Positions 34,250 through 46,467 of a stretch of DNA of 64,000 bases are shown here, piece after piece (within the stretch, counting starts at the first letter, position 1; each line of letters starts with the position of its first letter). The DNA comes from Grammothele lineata (lineage: Eukaryota; Basidiomycota; Agaricomycetes; Polyporales; Polyporaceae). The stretch lies in assembly GCA_002150815.3 (NCBI GenBank), contig NDFF03000383.1, positions 496,001 to 560,000 on the forward strand, given 5' to 3'. The translations under genes were made by a program, and so were the position numbers. The notes beneath the pieces were generated by a model, which did not search any database, was not told the origin of the DNA, and saw only the letters and a program-made list of their open reading frames with translations.

Positions 34250-36266
34250 CAATAGGTATGGAGCTGTATGCGCTCGACTACGACGGAAGGCGGGCGGATT
34301 TTTGAATATTCGTGGTGGTCATTCTGAGTTCCTTAGTAGCGTCTCTATGATGCTGCTAGGTGTCGTCATCGACTCTGACCACGTACACTCATGATTGTAC
34401 AGTACTCCAGTTGCGCCACGCTCCTGCGATGGAATGATCCCTCTTCGTGCTTACAGCTCGTGCCTTTGTCGCACCTTGAAGCCGGCAATTCAATGACCTG
34501 ACTCAGGCTCGGTGCCAACCCGACAGGTTACAGCAGCCCGGAAAAGTAAGTGATCTTGAATAAGCTCAGTAGGCCTTTGGCATGGATAGCAGTCAAAGAT
34601 TAGAGACGTGCACTCGTTGCATACGCTATGAACTACGCAAAGGGTGAGAATGTCCCCAAAAATCACAATTTTGTCCCCCATCAACCCGTTCGGTCCCGTG
34701 AAATCACCTTTTGGTCCCACTCATAGCTACATCTACTCAACAGAGCTGTTGTTCTACACATGCAATCTCTGAAACAATCAGATACTACGTATATCTTTTT
34801 TTCTGTACCTACAGCCCTTGTTGAGGAAATCTGAATCACGAGAGAATTAGGGCGCTTGTCTGGCAGCACAAGCGTTTAATCGCTCCGTAGAATAGGCGCT
34901 CATTAGGAGATGGGGGAAGCGTCGAGCGCGCTGGCAGCGGATGCCTCCGGATCTCTTCCGTCTCTTGCCGTGTTTGTCGGCGTCTGCAGCCTTGTGCCAT
35001 CCCACGCCGCTCGACTCTGGCCGGCTGCCTCGGGCACTTGGTCGCTGGAGTCGAACCGCCCGTTCATGCATATGGCTCGCTGGGCGCCTTCTGTGCATCA
35101 TGATGCGGGCCCACTCCAGTACTAACTGTCACAAGTCATTGTTGCGTGAGCAGTCTTCAAATTCTCAAGGGAACCCCACTCCTTACTAACTTGGCTTGTC
35201 TTGAGCTCATCCCATGCACAGCCATTCCACTGGAACCTATGCACACCCTCCGCTCGCCCAGGCTGGTCTTGAACCACGAGTCTCACATTAAGGCGCGTGC
35301 GCGCGGGCATCACCCGCGTGGCTCGTCTCTGCAGAGTCTGTGCGATTCCTCCTTTTCCTCCTTAGGGAAGGGGACAGGAATGGTGAGCGTGCACGCGTCC
35401 CAAGCATTCAATGCTTCCCGGACGATAGACGTCCGAGGGAGCCAGCATTTTCGGGCCGGCCACAAGTCTGGCGGCATGAGCGTCGACGTCTAAGCATACA
35501 CGCGCGAGGCCTTCCTCTCCCGTCTCCCGTGATAGGAGACATTCTCGGACCCTCGTCCCTGTAGCACCTCCACGGGGTCTCATCCACGATCAATTGTTTA
35601 GTCACATATATCGAATAGTGTTCGTTGTATGAGTTGTGTTTCCCGTCGTGGGTTATGGGGTCCGAGCCTATGCGCCCGTCCCCAGATGGCACGTGAGACT
35701 GACTCCGCGGAATACTGTATCGTTACCCGCTTGCTACGGCTGAGGACGCGAGATCGTGACGGAACTAGACGACGCCGCGGCGTGAGACGTGTTCTGCGCA
35801 GCGCTGTGTCGAGTTAAATCGCTCATGTCAGGCGAGGTGCAACGTGGTCGTGATATTGCGTGAGCTCGAAAACCGGGGAATATCAGAGAGTATGGAAATA
35901 GTGAGCGCGAGGAGACCCAAGGTAAAGTTGCGAAAGTTAGAGAAGAGCAACGACTCGGTACCTTCATGCGAGATTGCATACAGAAGTCATCGACTACGAC
36001 AGGCGCGAAGGCATAAGATTTGAAAACACAAAGGCAAGAAGCTAAGGAGGCTTGAGAGCGCATTGTTGAATCGCTAAGCAATGCCATGACTTGGACCCCA
36101 GAGGTTCCGCACGCCCGTTAAAGAATGTGATGATGTGATGAGCGGGGTGGCGCAGCAGAAGAGGTTGCATACTATGAACTGAGACGCATACAACAGGTGA
36201 GCGAAGGATCACGGGTTTCGCGTAGAACACATTATCTCATTTCACATTCTCGTCGACAGTTTGTTA
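34250..36266. other. Intergenic region without recognised genes
   Basis: About 2 kb of short overlapping frames. A locally repetitive stretch near 34645-34720 repeats TTTTGGTCCC and TTTGTCCCCC-like strings. I can support no gene. Confidence 0.45.
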
Positions 36267-36780
36267 CTATCTAACGAAGCGCATAACGTTCGCCTTGCTG
36301 AGCCCGCAATATTCTTCTAGGTCACTCGCAATCCTGTCGATCTTCAGCAGGAGGGCATGAAGAGGAGTTCAGAAACTTACTGGCTTTGATGAATGGGTGT
36401 TAGGTTTCTGTACGGCTTGTGAGGCTATCGCAATGGTTGCTGAGTTTCCGGCGGCAGTGGGAAGGATAGTTACCACGTACCTTGTGCACAAGCAGGCCGG
36501 TAGCACCGCCAAAACGTTGGGGAATGATGACTTGATAGGCGGAACCACCAGCAGCTTTCAGCTCGAAGCCAAGGCTATTCATTGCCTCCGCCAGATATGA
36601 GCACTCATATTGGACGAACAGAAACTGAGACTTACCCGCTGGAAGTCGGACCAGGCGAGTTGCCCGCGACGCTGGTTGTCGACTTGAAACAGGGACACGA
36701 AGACCTATTCAATCCGTTGAAGAATCTTGATACAGCAAATCTTAGTCGACGGGACTTACAGCAAGGTTCTTCCGAGACAT
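36267..36780 (-). CDS. Small HicA-like domain protein (putative RNA-binding/mRNA-interferase fold)
   Basis: Five small exons (36780-36760, 36704-36636, 36585-36481, 36424-36381, 36333-36267) splice to 101 residues with consistent phase and GT-AG ends. Their junctions chain without a stop, too much to be chance. The product reads VFVSLFQVDNQRRGQLAWSD, AMNSLGFELKAAGGSAYQVI, LVHKPHKPYRNLTP and IASDLEEYCGLSKANVMRF. The order LGF, then GGS plus aromatic, then HxPH, then a final helix of type IxxxLxxxxGLS is that of bacterial HicA toxins and of a HicA-like domain I recall from many mushroom genomes. The active His of HicA is not obvious: the GGS is followed by Ala-Tyr instead of His. An upstream exon may exist, since Agaricomycete relatives tend to be longer. 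Function unknown. Confidence 0.55.
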
Positions 36781-38658
36781 GCAGGCAGCAACTTAGATTG
36801 TTGGATGGCGTGCTGTCAAAGGACTGAGTAACACAGCAAGGTGTCGATGGACGCACGTTAACTTACTCGCGAACGCAGAACGAGATTCAAATTGTTGAAA
36901 GGAAGATTGCGAGCGAAGGGATTAGACGCGAAGTGGGAGGTGCGAGGATCAGTAATTCATACGAGGGAGGGACAAAGATGTATGAAGGCTATTCGCATAG
37001 ATGATCCATGAAGAAACAGAACGCCGAAGGAAGATGCCGAGCGTACAAGCCGAAGTGCGCGCGGTATAAATGGGAGAAAAGGACCATGGTGGGTGCTAAC
37101 ACACAACACGAGAATCATGAATCTCACCTGTCTCGAGCCAAACTCTATGCAACACACCCCGATGAATCACGCCGCACCGGAACGCGAACCTAAGGCAACG
37201 CGAGAATGTTGACGATCCGCAGCGAGGAGCGTGTAGACAGGGCTACGCCCGAAGAGCGAGAGGAGCGATGCGAGCCCAAAATGAAGCAGAGGGATGCGGG
37301 AGGTCCAAAGCAAGCCAGGGATGTTGGCGACCAGAATTCGCGTTCAATTGACGAATAGCTCGAGTTGCGGTCGGGACTACCAGGTAATGAACTTGAGGGG
37401 TGGACAGAAAGCGCGAGGGAGATAGTGCACCACGGAAGGTGGATCGCGACAGCTGTAGACTCGCGCTAACCGATGCTCGACTCAGCGTGTGAAGTTTCAG
37501 AGGCGAGTAGTTCGGTTGGCGCAGTAGCGGGCGCGCGAGACCACGAGAGCTTGAGCGTAGCGCAAGAGCTTGAGCGCCTCGGTAGCATCGTTGAAGGCGC
37601 AGGAGCGCTGAACAGAGATAGGCCAACTGAAATGCAGGTCCTTTGCGCCGAAGTCTTCAAGGAGTGTTGGAGGCGGCGGATGGAGTCGCATCGGATTGCA
37701 GCTATTCTCCAGTCGCTAAGAAAGAATAAATACAGTCAGTATCGAAGAGATTAGGTTATAAAATAGAATGGACTCACCCTAAGACAGGCAACTAAGACAG
37801 GGTAGTCTCTGTAACACAACAATAAGACAGGCGTGCTGGACAACAGTGAGGAGAATTCACTCCATAGTATGACTTTTCCACGGGCGAGCACGGAATCCAA
37901 GGTGATTACCAAGGAGAGATAGGGGGGGGAGGGTTGGTAAACATAGAACTAGCTGTATCTACAAAGGAATCAGACTTGAAGGGGGGTACATCGGGGCGAA
38001 GCCGTCAGCATCGATCTGGAGCGAGCGAAAACCTAATGAACATGAGGGAAGCAGCGGAAAAACCGCACGTCCAGCGCATCAGGTAGCCTTCTACCTCCCT
38101 TTTTCGATTCAGCAGATGGTCCAATGGCAGGCGTCGGCCATATCCATGGAGGCTCGGATGGCAGAGCACTTGGTGAGATTCGGGGAGCGCACAAGTATCG
38201 TATCTATCCGTAGACAATGATGGAGACGCCAGTCATGAGGCAGAGATCCCATTGCCCGTTGTGGACCACGTCGAAGAGTCCAAATTGAGCCGCAGGTCAA
38301 CCGCAGTTGCTCCCATAGGGCATTCGCATGTTCCTGAGTCGATATCGGCAGCTTGCGCGGAAGTGGATGCCGCTCATCCGGTAGAATAACTGGGTGACAG
38401 TAGGAAATTGCGTCATGGAACGCACGACACAACGTACACGTTGCATCGCCATGCCATCATCACGTTCATTTTGGAGTGAGTGACGAAATGAGAACAATCT
38501 ACGATGTAGACTGAGAACGATGCTCAGGGCATGCTGCGCTAACACTGGTCGTACATTAGCGGGTTATCAGCCTCTCAAGAATTGGCTCACCAGAATCGGT
38601 CAGTCTCTCGCGCACGCCCAGAGACTCCATAAGGCTCATGCCGCTCAAGCTGTCTTAG
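36781..38658. other. Region without firm genes
   Basis: The minus-strand frame 37626-37243 (127 residues) begins like a mitochondrial presequence but leads nowhere, and the opposite strand is also open. TAAGACAGG occurs three times between 37775 and 37835. The minus frames at 38109-38545 look like decayed coding DNA but I cannot name them. Confidence 0.35.
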
Positions 38659-38828
38659 TCAAGCGGGTTTCGGGGGGTCGAGCCCCGTGAACTTCATCTT
38701 CCTCGTCATCTTCCTCAACAGCGTCAACTGTTCGTTCGCTCCCTCGCCCTTATCTTCGTTTTCTTCCTTGTCATTGTGCTTGTCGTCCTCATCTTCCTCG
38801 GTCCCTCCGTTGGAAGGTGGAAGTTTTC
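38659..38828 (-). CDS. Orphan acidic C-terminal exon (gene unknown)
   Basis: One minus-strand frame encodes an acidic, lysine-containing tail, GGTEEDEDDKHNDKEENEDK, then GANEQLTLLRKMTRKMKFTG and LDPPKPA before a TGA. Its composition is protein-like, whereas the plus-strand frame over the same DNA is a run of Ser and Leu. I could not connect it to an upstream exon. A second short minus-strand frame at about 39150-39250 (AEPLGDEMAAGATTTTMTEA, ending AFTEGD) has similar character and may belong to the same or another decayed gene. Confidence 0.25.
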
Positions 38829-40312
38829 GTCAACTGCCCGCGGGGCGGGAAAATCTGCAAGCGTCACATGACCAAACCACTTGTTATCCGAATAGCTGAG
38901 GCTCAGGAGCTAGTACTCGTGCAATTCATCATGAGCCTCCTCTTGAGCAGGAGACAGTGACCAGCCCAGGCGAACGGGGCCACGGACGATCAAGGGCGGA
39001 TGATCTACCAAAGCTGCATCGTATTGGGGTGGCAAGGCGGCGCCGCCAGAGACGACTGGGTGGTCCCAGCGCAGCGTGAGAGGAGCGAGAGAATTACGGG
39101 ACCACTGGCGTCTTCTGCTCGCTTATAACTCAACAACTTGGCTTTACCCTAGTCGCCTTCGGTGAAGGCGTCTTCGTTGTAGGCTGCTTCGGTCATCGTC
39201 GTTGTCGTCGCACCAGCTGCCATTTCATCTCCGAGAGGCTCCGCCTTGACTTTCACTAGAAGGTGAATTGCGTGAATCGCCCTCTTTGTCCGATTCTTCC
39301 ATGGAGCTGATGGAAATGGTACCCCCGGAACTCGGCCGTTTTCATGGGCGCGGGGGTTTCTGTCCGGATAGATATCAGCGTCGGTGATTGGTATCGGAAG
39401 ACAGTAGGATTACCTTCACATGGGAAGCCATGGTCGCGTCCGAGAAACATATGGATAATATCAGAGTTCGACTCCACCACACAAGCATAGCGATCATCAC
39501 GTCTAAGACTTCCGGCCATCCGACGCAGACTGGCCTCTGTTGCATACCAGATCAGAGCAGTTATTCGAGCCCACGATCTTCACAAATGCAATGTAGTAGC
39601 TGTTATAGCGTGCTCCTCAACTCGCCAGGCACATCCAGGACCAAGATTGATTGGCAACACAACAGCGATGACGGGGAGTCCCAGATCCGAAGCAGTCAAT
39701 GACGCCATTATACTGATCGTATGAAGGCCCTGATACTGGCGCCGCGTCATCAATGGGTATAGCGGTGGCGAGCATCACAGTTTACTCACTAGTCTTAATG
39801 GCGCCAGTCTTATTCAAACTGCATACCACACGTTTCCTCGCAGCCGCAAGAGAATTCGAATTCGACACGTGCGAAACACGACTTCACAAGAGGAAAGACT
39901 AAGACCATAAACGTTAGACCAACTATTAGGTCAAGAAGAGAAAGCCCAACTTACATCGGCGAACGAGGCGGGTAGGAGTGCGAAGAGGCGCATGACGCAC
40001 GATGGGCTTTCCAGCTGCGATTGCGTCCCGTAGTGGAGTGAATACGCATATGTTATCCGATACATACTAACATACAAAGAGAACTGCATCGGACGGCCCA
40101 CTGGACGGGCGAGAATACGACGGTAAGAGGGATATAGCTGAAACGGCCCGGCTACGATGACCGGCACTCCCACTGCGAGAGCTAGGAACAATGGAGGCGG
40201 CTCGTCGTTGGGATGTGGTGGCACCGCAGAGTAAGAGACAGAGTGATCTGGCATCCCGGGTCGCGAGGCAGCATCCGAGTGACCAGGGTGTACCTTGCGG
40301 GTTCTTCAAATT
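38829..40312. other. Region without firm genes
   Basis: Only short frames and possible orphan exons are present. Nothing is recognised. Confidence 0.35.
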
Positions 40313-40313
40313 T

Positions 40314-40368
40314 CACGTGCTGGTAGCTACGCCGAAAATCGCGCGCTGCACGTGGCGCTCTGCACGTG
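40314..40368. promoter_or_regulatory. Cluster of three CACGTG boxes
   Basis: CACGTG occurs at 40314, 40349 and 40363. The last two sit in a 14-bp direct repeat (GCACGTGGCGCTCT and GCACGTGACGCTCT). CACGTG is the core bound by bHLH factors such as Pho4 and Cbf1. The cluster lies upstream of the plus-strand frame at 40838. The regulatory role is inferred. Confidence 0.3.
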
Positions 40369-40837
40369 ACGCTCTGCAGATCCGTGCGCCCGGCGCATGT
40401 CGGGGAGGGCGGGCAAGGGACGATCGTCGTCCACGCCGCCTACGTACGCCGTCAGGAGTGGCGCGCGTGGCCGACTCCGAGCGGACGGGGACGTTGCTGG
40501 CAATATCGTCCTGGTGGTGCGATGCAGTAGTTACGGTGACGGGCATGGCGAGCGTGGTCACAGATGGCTGAGGACGGTACGGCCACCAAATACTTCCCGG
40601 GGTGGCCTGGTCGGTATCATCCGGATAGCGTCTGCACGAGCTTTTGCTGGACAAGCGGCCGACAACCCGACCTCAGCGGATTGGGGTGGGTACTTGTCTA
40701 TCGACACGAAATCGCGATCAGGCGAACCTAGACAAGACAGACACTGTCAGAATGACGTCCCTCGCGAGTCACGACTAGATGGTCATTCGACACGCCCTCG
40801 TGGACGCCTACGAAGGACGTACACCCGGACGAGACAA

Positions 40838-41272
40838 ATGCCGTTCAATCAAGCTTACTCACTCATGTCACGCGATGTCCACATCCGCTGCACCATCGCC
40901 ACAGCTGTCCGCAACGGGGAGACGTTCGTGGCAGAGCTCGTCATAGTCAACGACTACCCGCTCATGGGTCGCACGGGTTACGAGGGTATCCCGCTGCACA
41001 TACCAGCGCCATGGTCGTTGTTCTCGTCGGCTGTACGCGAGATCGCCCTGCGCCAGGTTGAGGTGTACGAGTCGACAAAGGGGAGATGCATGATGCTCCG
41101 GACACGTGGGATCACGCCACTGCTGGAATGGTCATCGGCAGGGGAAGACGACGTCGATAGCGTCCGGGATTGGATGCTGCGATTCTGGCTGTTCCTGTGT
41201 TCGAGCTCGAAGACCCGCCATTTGCGGTGGAGCCGTCCAAAGGCAGAACGACGAGAAGGGGCCCATGAGTAG
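40838..41272 (+). CDS. Hypothetical protein, unrecognised
   Basis: Part of a longer open frame (from 40397), of which only the portion from ATG 40838 looks protein-like: MPFNQAYSLMSRDVHIRCTI, GETFVAELVIVNDYPLMGRT, GIPLHIPAPWSLFSSAVREI and EWSSAGEDDVDSVRDWMLRF. Codon third positions are GC-rich as in real genes here. There is no family match from memory, no clear membrane segment and no introns. A long minus-strand frame (41803-41132) overlaps it, so orientation is not secure. It may be a remnant. Confidence 0.3.
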   Translation: MPFNQAYSLMSRDVHIRCTIATAVRNGETFVAELVIVNDYPLMGRTGYEGIPLHIPAPWSLFSSAVREIALRQVEVYESTKGRCMMLRTRGITPLLEWSSAGEDDVDSVRDWMLRFWLFLCSSSKTRHLRWSRPKAERREGAHE

Positions 41273-42817
41273 TGGCGGCCAGACATAGGCCGTGAAAACT
41301 CCTGCGCGAAGTGTCTCGAGGCGGAGGTGTCGTATAGGGCAGATTGATGGCATGTGGTAGCGGGATGTCGGTCGGCGGCCAATAGAAACGGGAACTGCAC
41401 GGGTGCAGGAAGGGGCGGGAGAACCATTGCTACGGGATTTGGGATGTTCGAGAGTGAGCCGGACAAGTGTGCGGTCTAGGCACCGCGGCGGGCGTGACGG
41501 TTCAAAGTCTGCATTACTACCCGGGCTACTCGTATTGAGACGAAACGGGAGGGAAGAGAGCACCGCAAAGTCGCAATCAGCACCGAAATAGCCGAAGGAG
41601 ACGTAGGCCGAGTGATGGGTATCCTCAGACAGGACAACGGGATAGGGGTTGTGCGGGACCGGACTATGCATGTATGATGTCGCCGTAGAAGAGTGGGAGG
41701 GATGTCGGGAGGCAATGTGGAGCGGGGGGTAGCTTGCGCCCCATCCAGTAGCACAGGGCTGTCTCAAAGACGTGATTTGATGACACATCGCCGCAAGTCC
41801 CATCGGGGCACCTAGTAATCAGACATTATAAGTACGTCGTCAAGCCAAATGATACCCGGCAACTTACTTCAGGCAGTGAGTAAGAAATTGATACACGTTG
41901 CTCCTTCAATGGAGGGAGACCCATAGCGACGGACGACCCGTAGCGATGAGAGCATGGACAACATCATCGAGGAGACGATCGAGTGAGCGATTGCGCGCCC
42001 GTTAGCCTTCGGCGGTTCGCTCCTGTTCTGCGTGCAAGCGTTTCCCGGTAGCATAGACTGCGCATAAACCAGACTTCGTTAGTCTTACACGAATTTCAGT
42101 GAATACTGTCCGGGAACATCGTACCTAGACGCTCTTTGGGGGCGGCGGCTCTGCCGCGTGCGCAGGCACGAGTCATCGGTCACGGCGAGCTCCTTAATGT
42201 CGCGCAAAAAGAGAGCGGATATCCGCCCAATGTTAAGCCCCATGAGATCGGTCTTCACGGAAGGAGCGCCGCTCAGGAAGAACTCGTTTGATCGTAGGAC
42301 CGGGAAGGACACCGCGACGATGGGCGTCCGGTGGCCATACGTCTTGAGCCAGCCGATGGCGGCACAGTGCGCATCGCTTTCGCGGAGAGGTTCATCGAGG
42401 TCGACCAAATCACAATCAATGCGGGCGAACCCATGGACAGCGACTGGGGGAGACTTCGCTGGCCAACTGGCGCCGAGAACTCTCCGCTGACACGCTGGGG
42501 AGAATAGGCGACCGAGACGGGAAGGGCTGAGCCCTGGCAATGGGCAATGGGGATGGGAGAGGACGACACCGCGAATGCTTGACCGAACACTAGCATGGGT
42601 GGAGGCGAAAACAGGGCAGCGTCCGTCCTCGCCGCTATTGAAGAGTCTGGCAGGGGCATCGGGGGTACATACGACTACGTCCTCCACTGGCCTCGTATTG
42701 ATTCCGTGTCGATATCCACCGCCATGTACTCTGAGGCGGTGTATGAGCTTGAGATGATCATCGTATATACAGTGACGCTACGAACCTGGGGCTGCGCTTG
42801 CGCCTCCTCAAGCGGGA

Positions 42818-43023
42818 TCAACTTGGGCGTGCTACCACGACCCCCACAACGGTCTCTCCCCGCATCGGCAAATCACCGATGGGCCCTCCAGAGTCGATAG
42901 ACATAGGACTTGAGACACCCGTTCTTCCAACGCGACCATGGACGGAAAAGTCGTCACTAAGGTTGGAATCGACAGAAATGGCGGACGTGCTGGGGTCATG
43001 CCAAGTGTGGTGGTGGACTGATA
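42818..43023 (-). CDS. Orphan terminal exon with textbook acceptor
   Basis: A minus-strand acceptor with branch site CTAAC, spacer and TTTTCCAG leads into a frame reading TWHDPSTSAISVDSNLSDDF, VHGRVGRTGVSSPMSIDSGG and PIGDLPMRGETVVGVVVARP before TGA. Upstream exons are uncertain, because the neighbouring frame 43511-43066 (containing EMIDRHRPLIDQLSTQ) has no good donor. A second minus frame across the same DNA is also open. Unknown protein, possibly decayed. Confidence 0.25.
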
Positions 43024-44889
43024 CTGGAAAATACTGTTGTTAGGAGTTGTATCCGTAAGCGTGGCGTGCGAATCGCTTCGGATTGTGTCGAAAGCTGGTC
43101 GATGAGGGGACGGTGGCGGTCAATCATCTCGGCAGCCCGCACTAGGTCCGGATTGAGGAGTGGAGGAGACTCGACGCGAGGCCCAGGAGCATGCGGCCGT
43201 CTCCACAGGTATCCCCGTGAGGCAGCGTGTCTGTGTGAGAGATGGGAAGGGCCGTAGACGTAGCCAACGCGCCAAGCCCGGCGCTGGAAGAGGGGCGAGC
43301 GCGTAAGTAGGGAAGGGGCGTTGATCCCGCGAATATGGGGTAACTGATGCACAACTAGAACGTGGCGGACACAATATGCAGGCTTGAGCGAGCGCGCTGC
43401 CACGGAGGTGTTCGTGAGCACGAGGTGCAAAGGAGAAAGGCAGGGAGAGAGAACGTACGCAGGGGCACTGGTGGCATAGCCTGCGCATCGACGGATCCCT
43501 TGCCTTTGCACGAAAGTTGCTCTGACGTGTTTCGTCGCTTGCGCACGGAACCCCTATTCCCTTTTGGCCGTATCCGATCTCTTCGAAAGCTTGAAGCGTG
43601 CCTCTGACTTTTCATCTTCTTCCCAAGGGGCAGGAGAATGGAAGCACGTTGTTGATCCATACATGTCGATCGAAGCCTCATCCCGCTCGTTCCGAAGTCT
43701 GGGAATCCAACGTGCTTCGCTGGTATTCTGAGGAAGAACGGGGACCATCCTCGAAGTCGAGGACGTTCACGTTCGAGGTGCTGTACCGCTCCATGGAGAA
43801 CGCTATCCGCGTGACAGTTGTGGGGACCAGTCGCTCGGCCTCAGACCTTGCGTTGTAATCGTACGATGAGATGAGCCGCTGACGTGGCTGTCGACAGAAT
43901 GAGCGCAGATTGTAAGATACTGAATACTTGAACATACCACGTCCCCCGCACCTATGTGTCTCGCATGCCGATAGGAGGGGGGAAGAGATGAAGTGGAAGG
44001 GGAAGAAAGGAGACAGGAGGAAGAAAAAACGGAAAAGCAGAGACTGACCGCCATGACTTCCTGTGTCTAGTTGGGGGTCCCCGGATAAACCGAAGCTGGT
44101 CCCTACCACGAGTACTGTCGGAAGGCCGACACGCGTACATGGACTAGCACATCGAGAAGCCACGACGACCAACCCCACCAGGAAGCAGGAGGAATGGACA
44201 GGACATGGACGCTAAACTCGAGGTCGTGTCGAGTGGTAACAGGAGGTAACTCATCAAGACGAACCGCAGTAACTTGTAACGGCGACTAACGCGTTGTCTC
44301 CTGTTCCGGGCGCTCCGGAACGCTGCCCGGTATTCCCCGCGTGCGGCTCCCCGGCCCGCACTGAGCGTCCGAGTCTCTACATCTCGACGTAAGTATTGAC
44401 TTGGAGACCGTCGCGCGCGCACCGTAACACACACACCGCCGTTCGTCCTCCGATCCTCCACTTGTTTTAGTACAGACAGTAGCTCAACGAGAGCATTGGA
44501 CCACGATACCGGTCGATACATATCTGGTAGCGATGCACCCCGACCGAACGGACCGTTTGCCTTCTCCTAAGAATCTCCTTCAAGCTCCTCCAAGTTCAAG
44601 TTCGAAACACGCGCTGCCCGTGATCCCACCGTCGGTCTTGTGAGTACGCACTCTAGGCCCGGTCTCGGTAACGCTACGATCTATGCCTTGACTTTGGCTG
44701 TACCAGGATACCCGTCGGCCAAAATGGGCGTTGATTGCACGGCATGTGACGACTTACATCATCGGACGCAACATCTGATTTCCTAGCATAACCACATAAT
44801 GCACGTGTGTTCGCCCGTTCTTCGTAATCGGTACGCCTTCTTAACAGTCCTCGGGACTGGTCTTCAGAGATCAGACAGTACCAAGTCTG
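43024..44889. other. Region without firm genes
   Basis: Overlapping frames on both strands, none recognised. A Phe-rich minus frame (about 44040-43990) arises from a purine-rich plus strand. Confidence 0.35.
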
Positions 44890-45779
44890 ATGAACCACCA
44901 GCTACTCGTTGAGTCCCAGTTTGTCGCGAAGCTCACGGACAACTTGGGACCATCTGCAACTGTGGCCAGCCAACCAGTTGCTCGGGTACACGTACTCGTA
45001 TGTTCTTCGCTCGTCTCCTCGTTTCGTGCTATGCCACTGTATGTTAATGTCGTCGATTTTTCAGCTACATGCGCATGCTCGGTCCTATACAACGTCTGCG
45101 TTGACTACCTCGACGACCACCCGACGCCCGTTCAGACGCGCCTTGACATCGTTCCCGCCGCCGCCGCCATGCTCGAGAAGTGCCGCATTATCAGGTATGA
45201 ACGCTCGTCCGGTCGCTTCCATACCACGAAGCTGGGCCACATCGCCTGGCACTACTAGTCTACTACGTCACGTACAGCTCGATAGCACCCGTGTACAGCC
45301 AACACCACAGGCCTATGATGTCTCGCCTTGAGCTGTTCCGTGCGTCCGAGCTCTCCAACGAGTTTTATGTCATTTCTGCACATCAAGTAAGTGATCGCAT
45401 AGTTGCCTATCCTGTGTGGTCCATGTTAACTTATCCTTCGTGTTACAGGAGAAGATTGAGCTAGGCAAGCTACTCGAGGGCGTGCCAATTGCAGCTGAGG
45501 AACCAGTCGAGAATCTCACAGCGAAGATTAACGTTCTTGTCCAGGCGTACATCCAGCAAGTCAAGCTAGAGGGATTTGCGCTCGTTGCGGACATGATGGT
45601 GTACGCCCAGCAGTCTGCCGGCCGGTAAGTCTTCGTCCAATGGGTCTACGCGCACGAAACAGCTGACAAGAAGCGTTGACTACCATGCGCACCGTCTTCG
45701 AGATGTCTCAAGCGCGGCTAGGTTGCTCCGGCTCAAGCCCTTCTCGACATGCTCAAGACGGTTGAACGTAGGATGTAAG
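44890..45779 (+). pseudogene. BRR2: Degenerate fragment of spliceosomal helicase BRR2 (Sec63-like region)
   Basis: Segments match the stretch after the first helicase cassette of Brr2: [97 protein letters not shown] and [15 protein letters not shown], then ALLDMLKTVERRM in another frame. Frames shift near 44940, near 45085 and near 45703. A Trp codon has become TAG (45719), and the frame ends at TAA where the family has Trp. Intron-like GT-AG segments survive (for example 45389-45450), so it arose from genomic DNA, not cDNA. It covers roughly 250 of Brr2's more than 2000 residues. The functional copy must lie elsewhere. Confidence 0.8.
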
Positions 45780-46467
45780 CCGCGCTTGGGATGTGTACCT
45801 TCGTCGACGAGCTGGCTGACGCGTCGCCCATGTGAGGGTTCAATAATGTCCATGAGGCGATGAATGGGTGCGGGTGGCGAGAACATTCGCAACAGGAAGG
45901 GAAGCAATTCACAACCCGGGATTTGCTTGCTGAGGTGCATTCATGAAGATAGTTGTGCCATACTTTCCTTCCAACCATGCCGGTAGTCTCAATGCTATTT
46001 ATTCCTTCGGCGTTCCTCTCTCACCGACCATTGAGGCTCACAGCTCAATATGGTGTATCCCGCAACGTCGCTAATCACACCCCTGGTTTCCTTGCAATAT
46101 CCCGGTAGACGTCGCAACAATGCATGCGCGGTGTTCGGCGACTGCGGTATTCCAAACCAAAAGGGGGTAATCCCGCACTCGGCGCTGCTCGAACAATAGC
46201 CGATGCGTGCGGGACTACCTTCTTTAGGATTGAGAAGATTGAGTTGGTAGACATGTGAGAAAGTTCAGCCGCAGGAAGCCCGTATCATCAGCTTCTGAAG
46301 CTCCCGCTGACGCTGCTCAGCGACGCTCCGTGCGCACGTTATTGACTTCTGCTGGCCGTCATATTACGTCCGGATCGCATGGTCATCCTTCGTCGTTAAT
46401 ATAACAAGCTCAAGCTATGATCACTCTTCCACCCTACTCTCTTTCTCTACCCACCACTATTCTCATC
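45780..46467. other. Intergenic region
   Basis: About 690 bp, with no recognised gene. It contains the promoter of the zinc-cluster gene. Confidence 0.4.

Noticed and set aside
35256..35274. GCCCAGGCTGGTCTTGAAC, identical to a piece of primate Alu consensus
   Set aside because: The match is only 19 bases with unrelated flanks on both sides. It is more likely chance than contamination or a SINE.
37243..37626. Frame resembling a mitochondrial presequence, considered as the first exon of the HicA-like gene
   Set aside because: No splice path keeps frame between it and exon 36704-36636. The candidate intermediate exon at 36830-36778 hits a stop in the required phase.
38670..38690. GC stem CGGGG...CCCCG around a TCGAG loop, tRNA T-arm-like
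   Set aside because: The loop spacing is wrong and no acceptor stem exists upstream. The DNA also fits an acidic coding exon on the minus strand.
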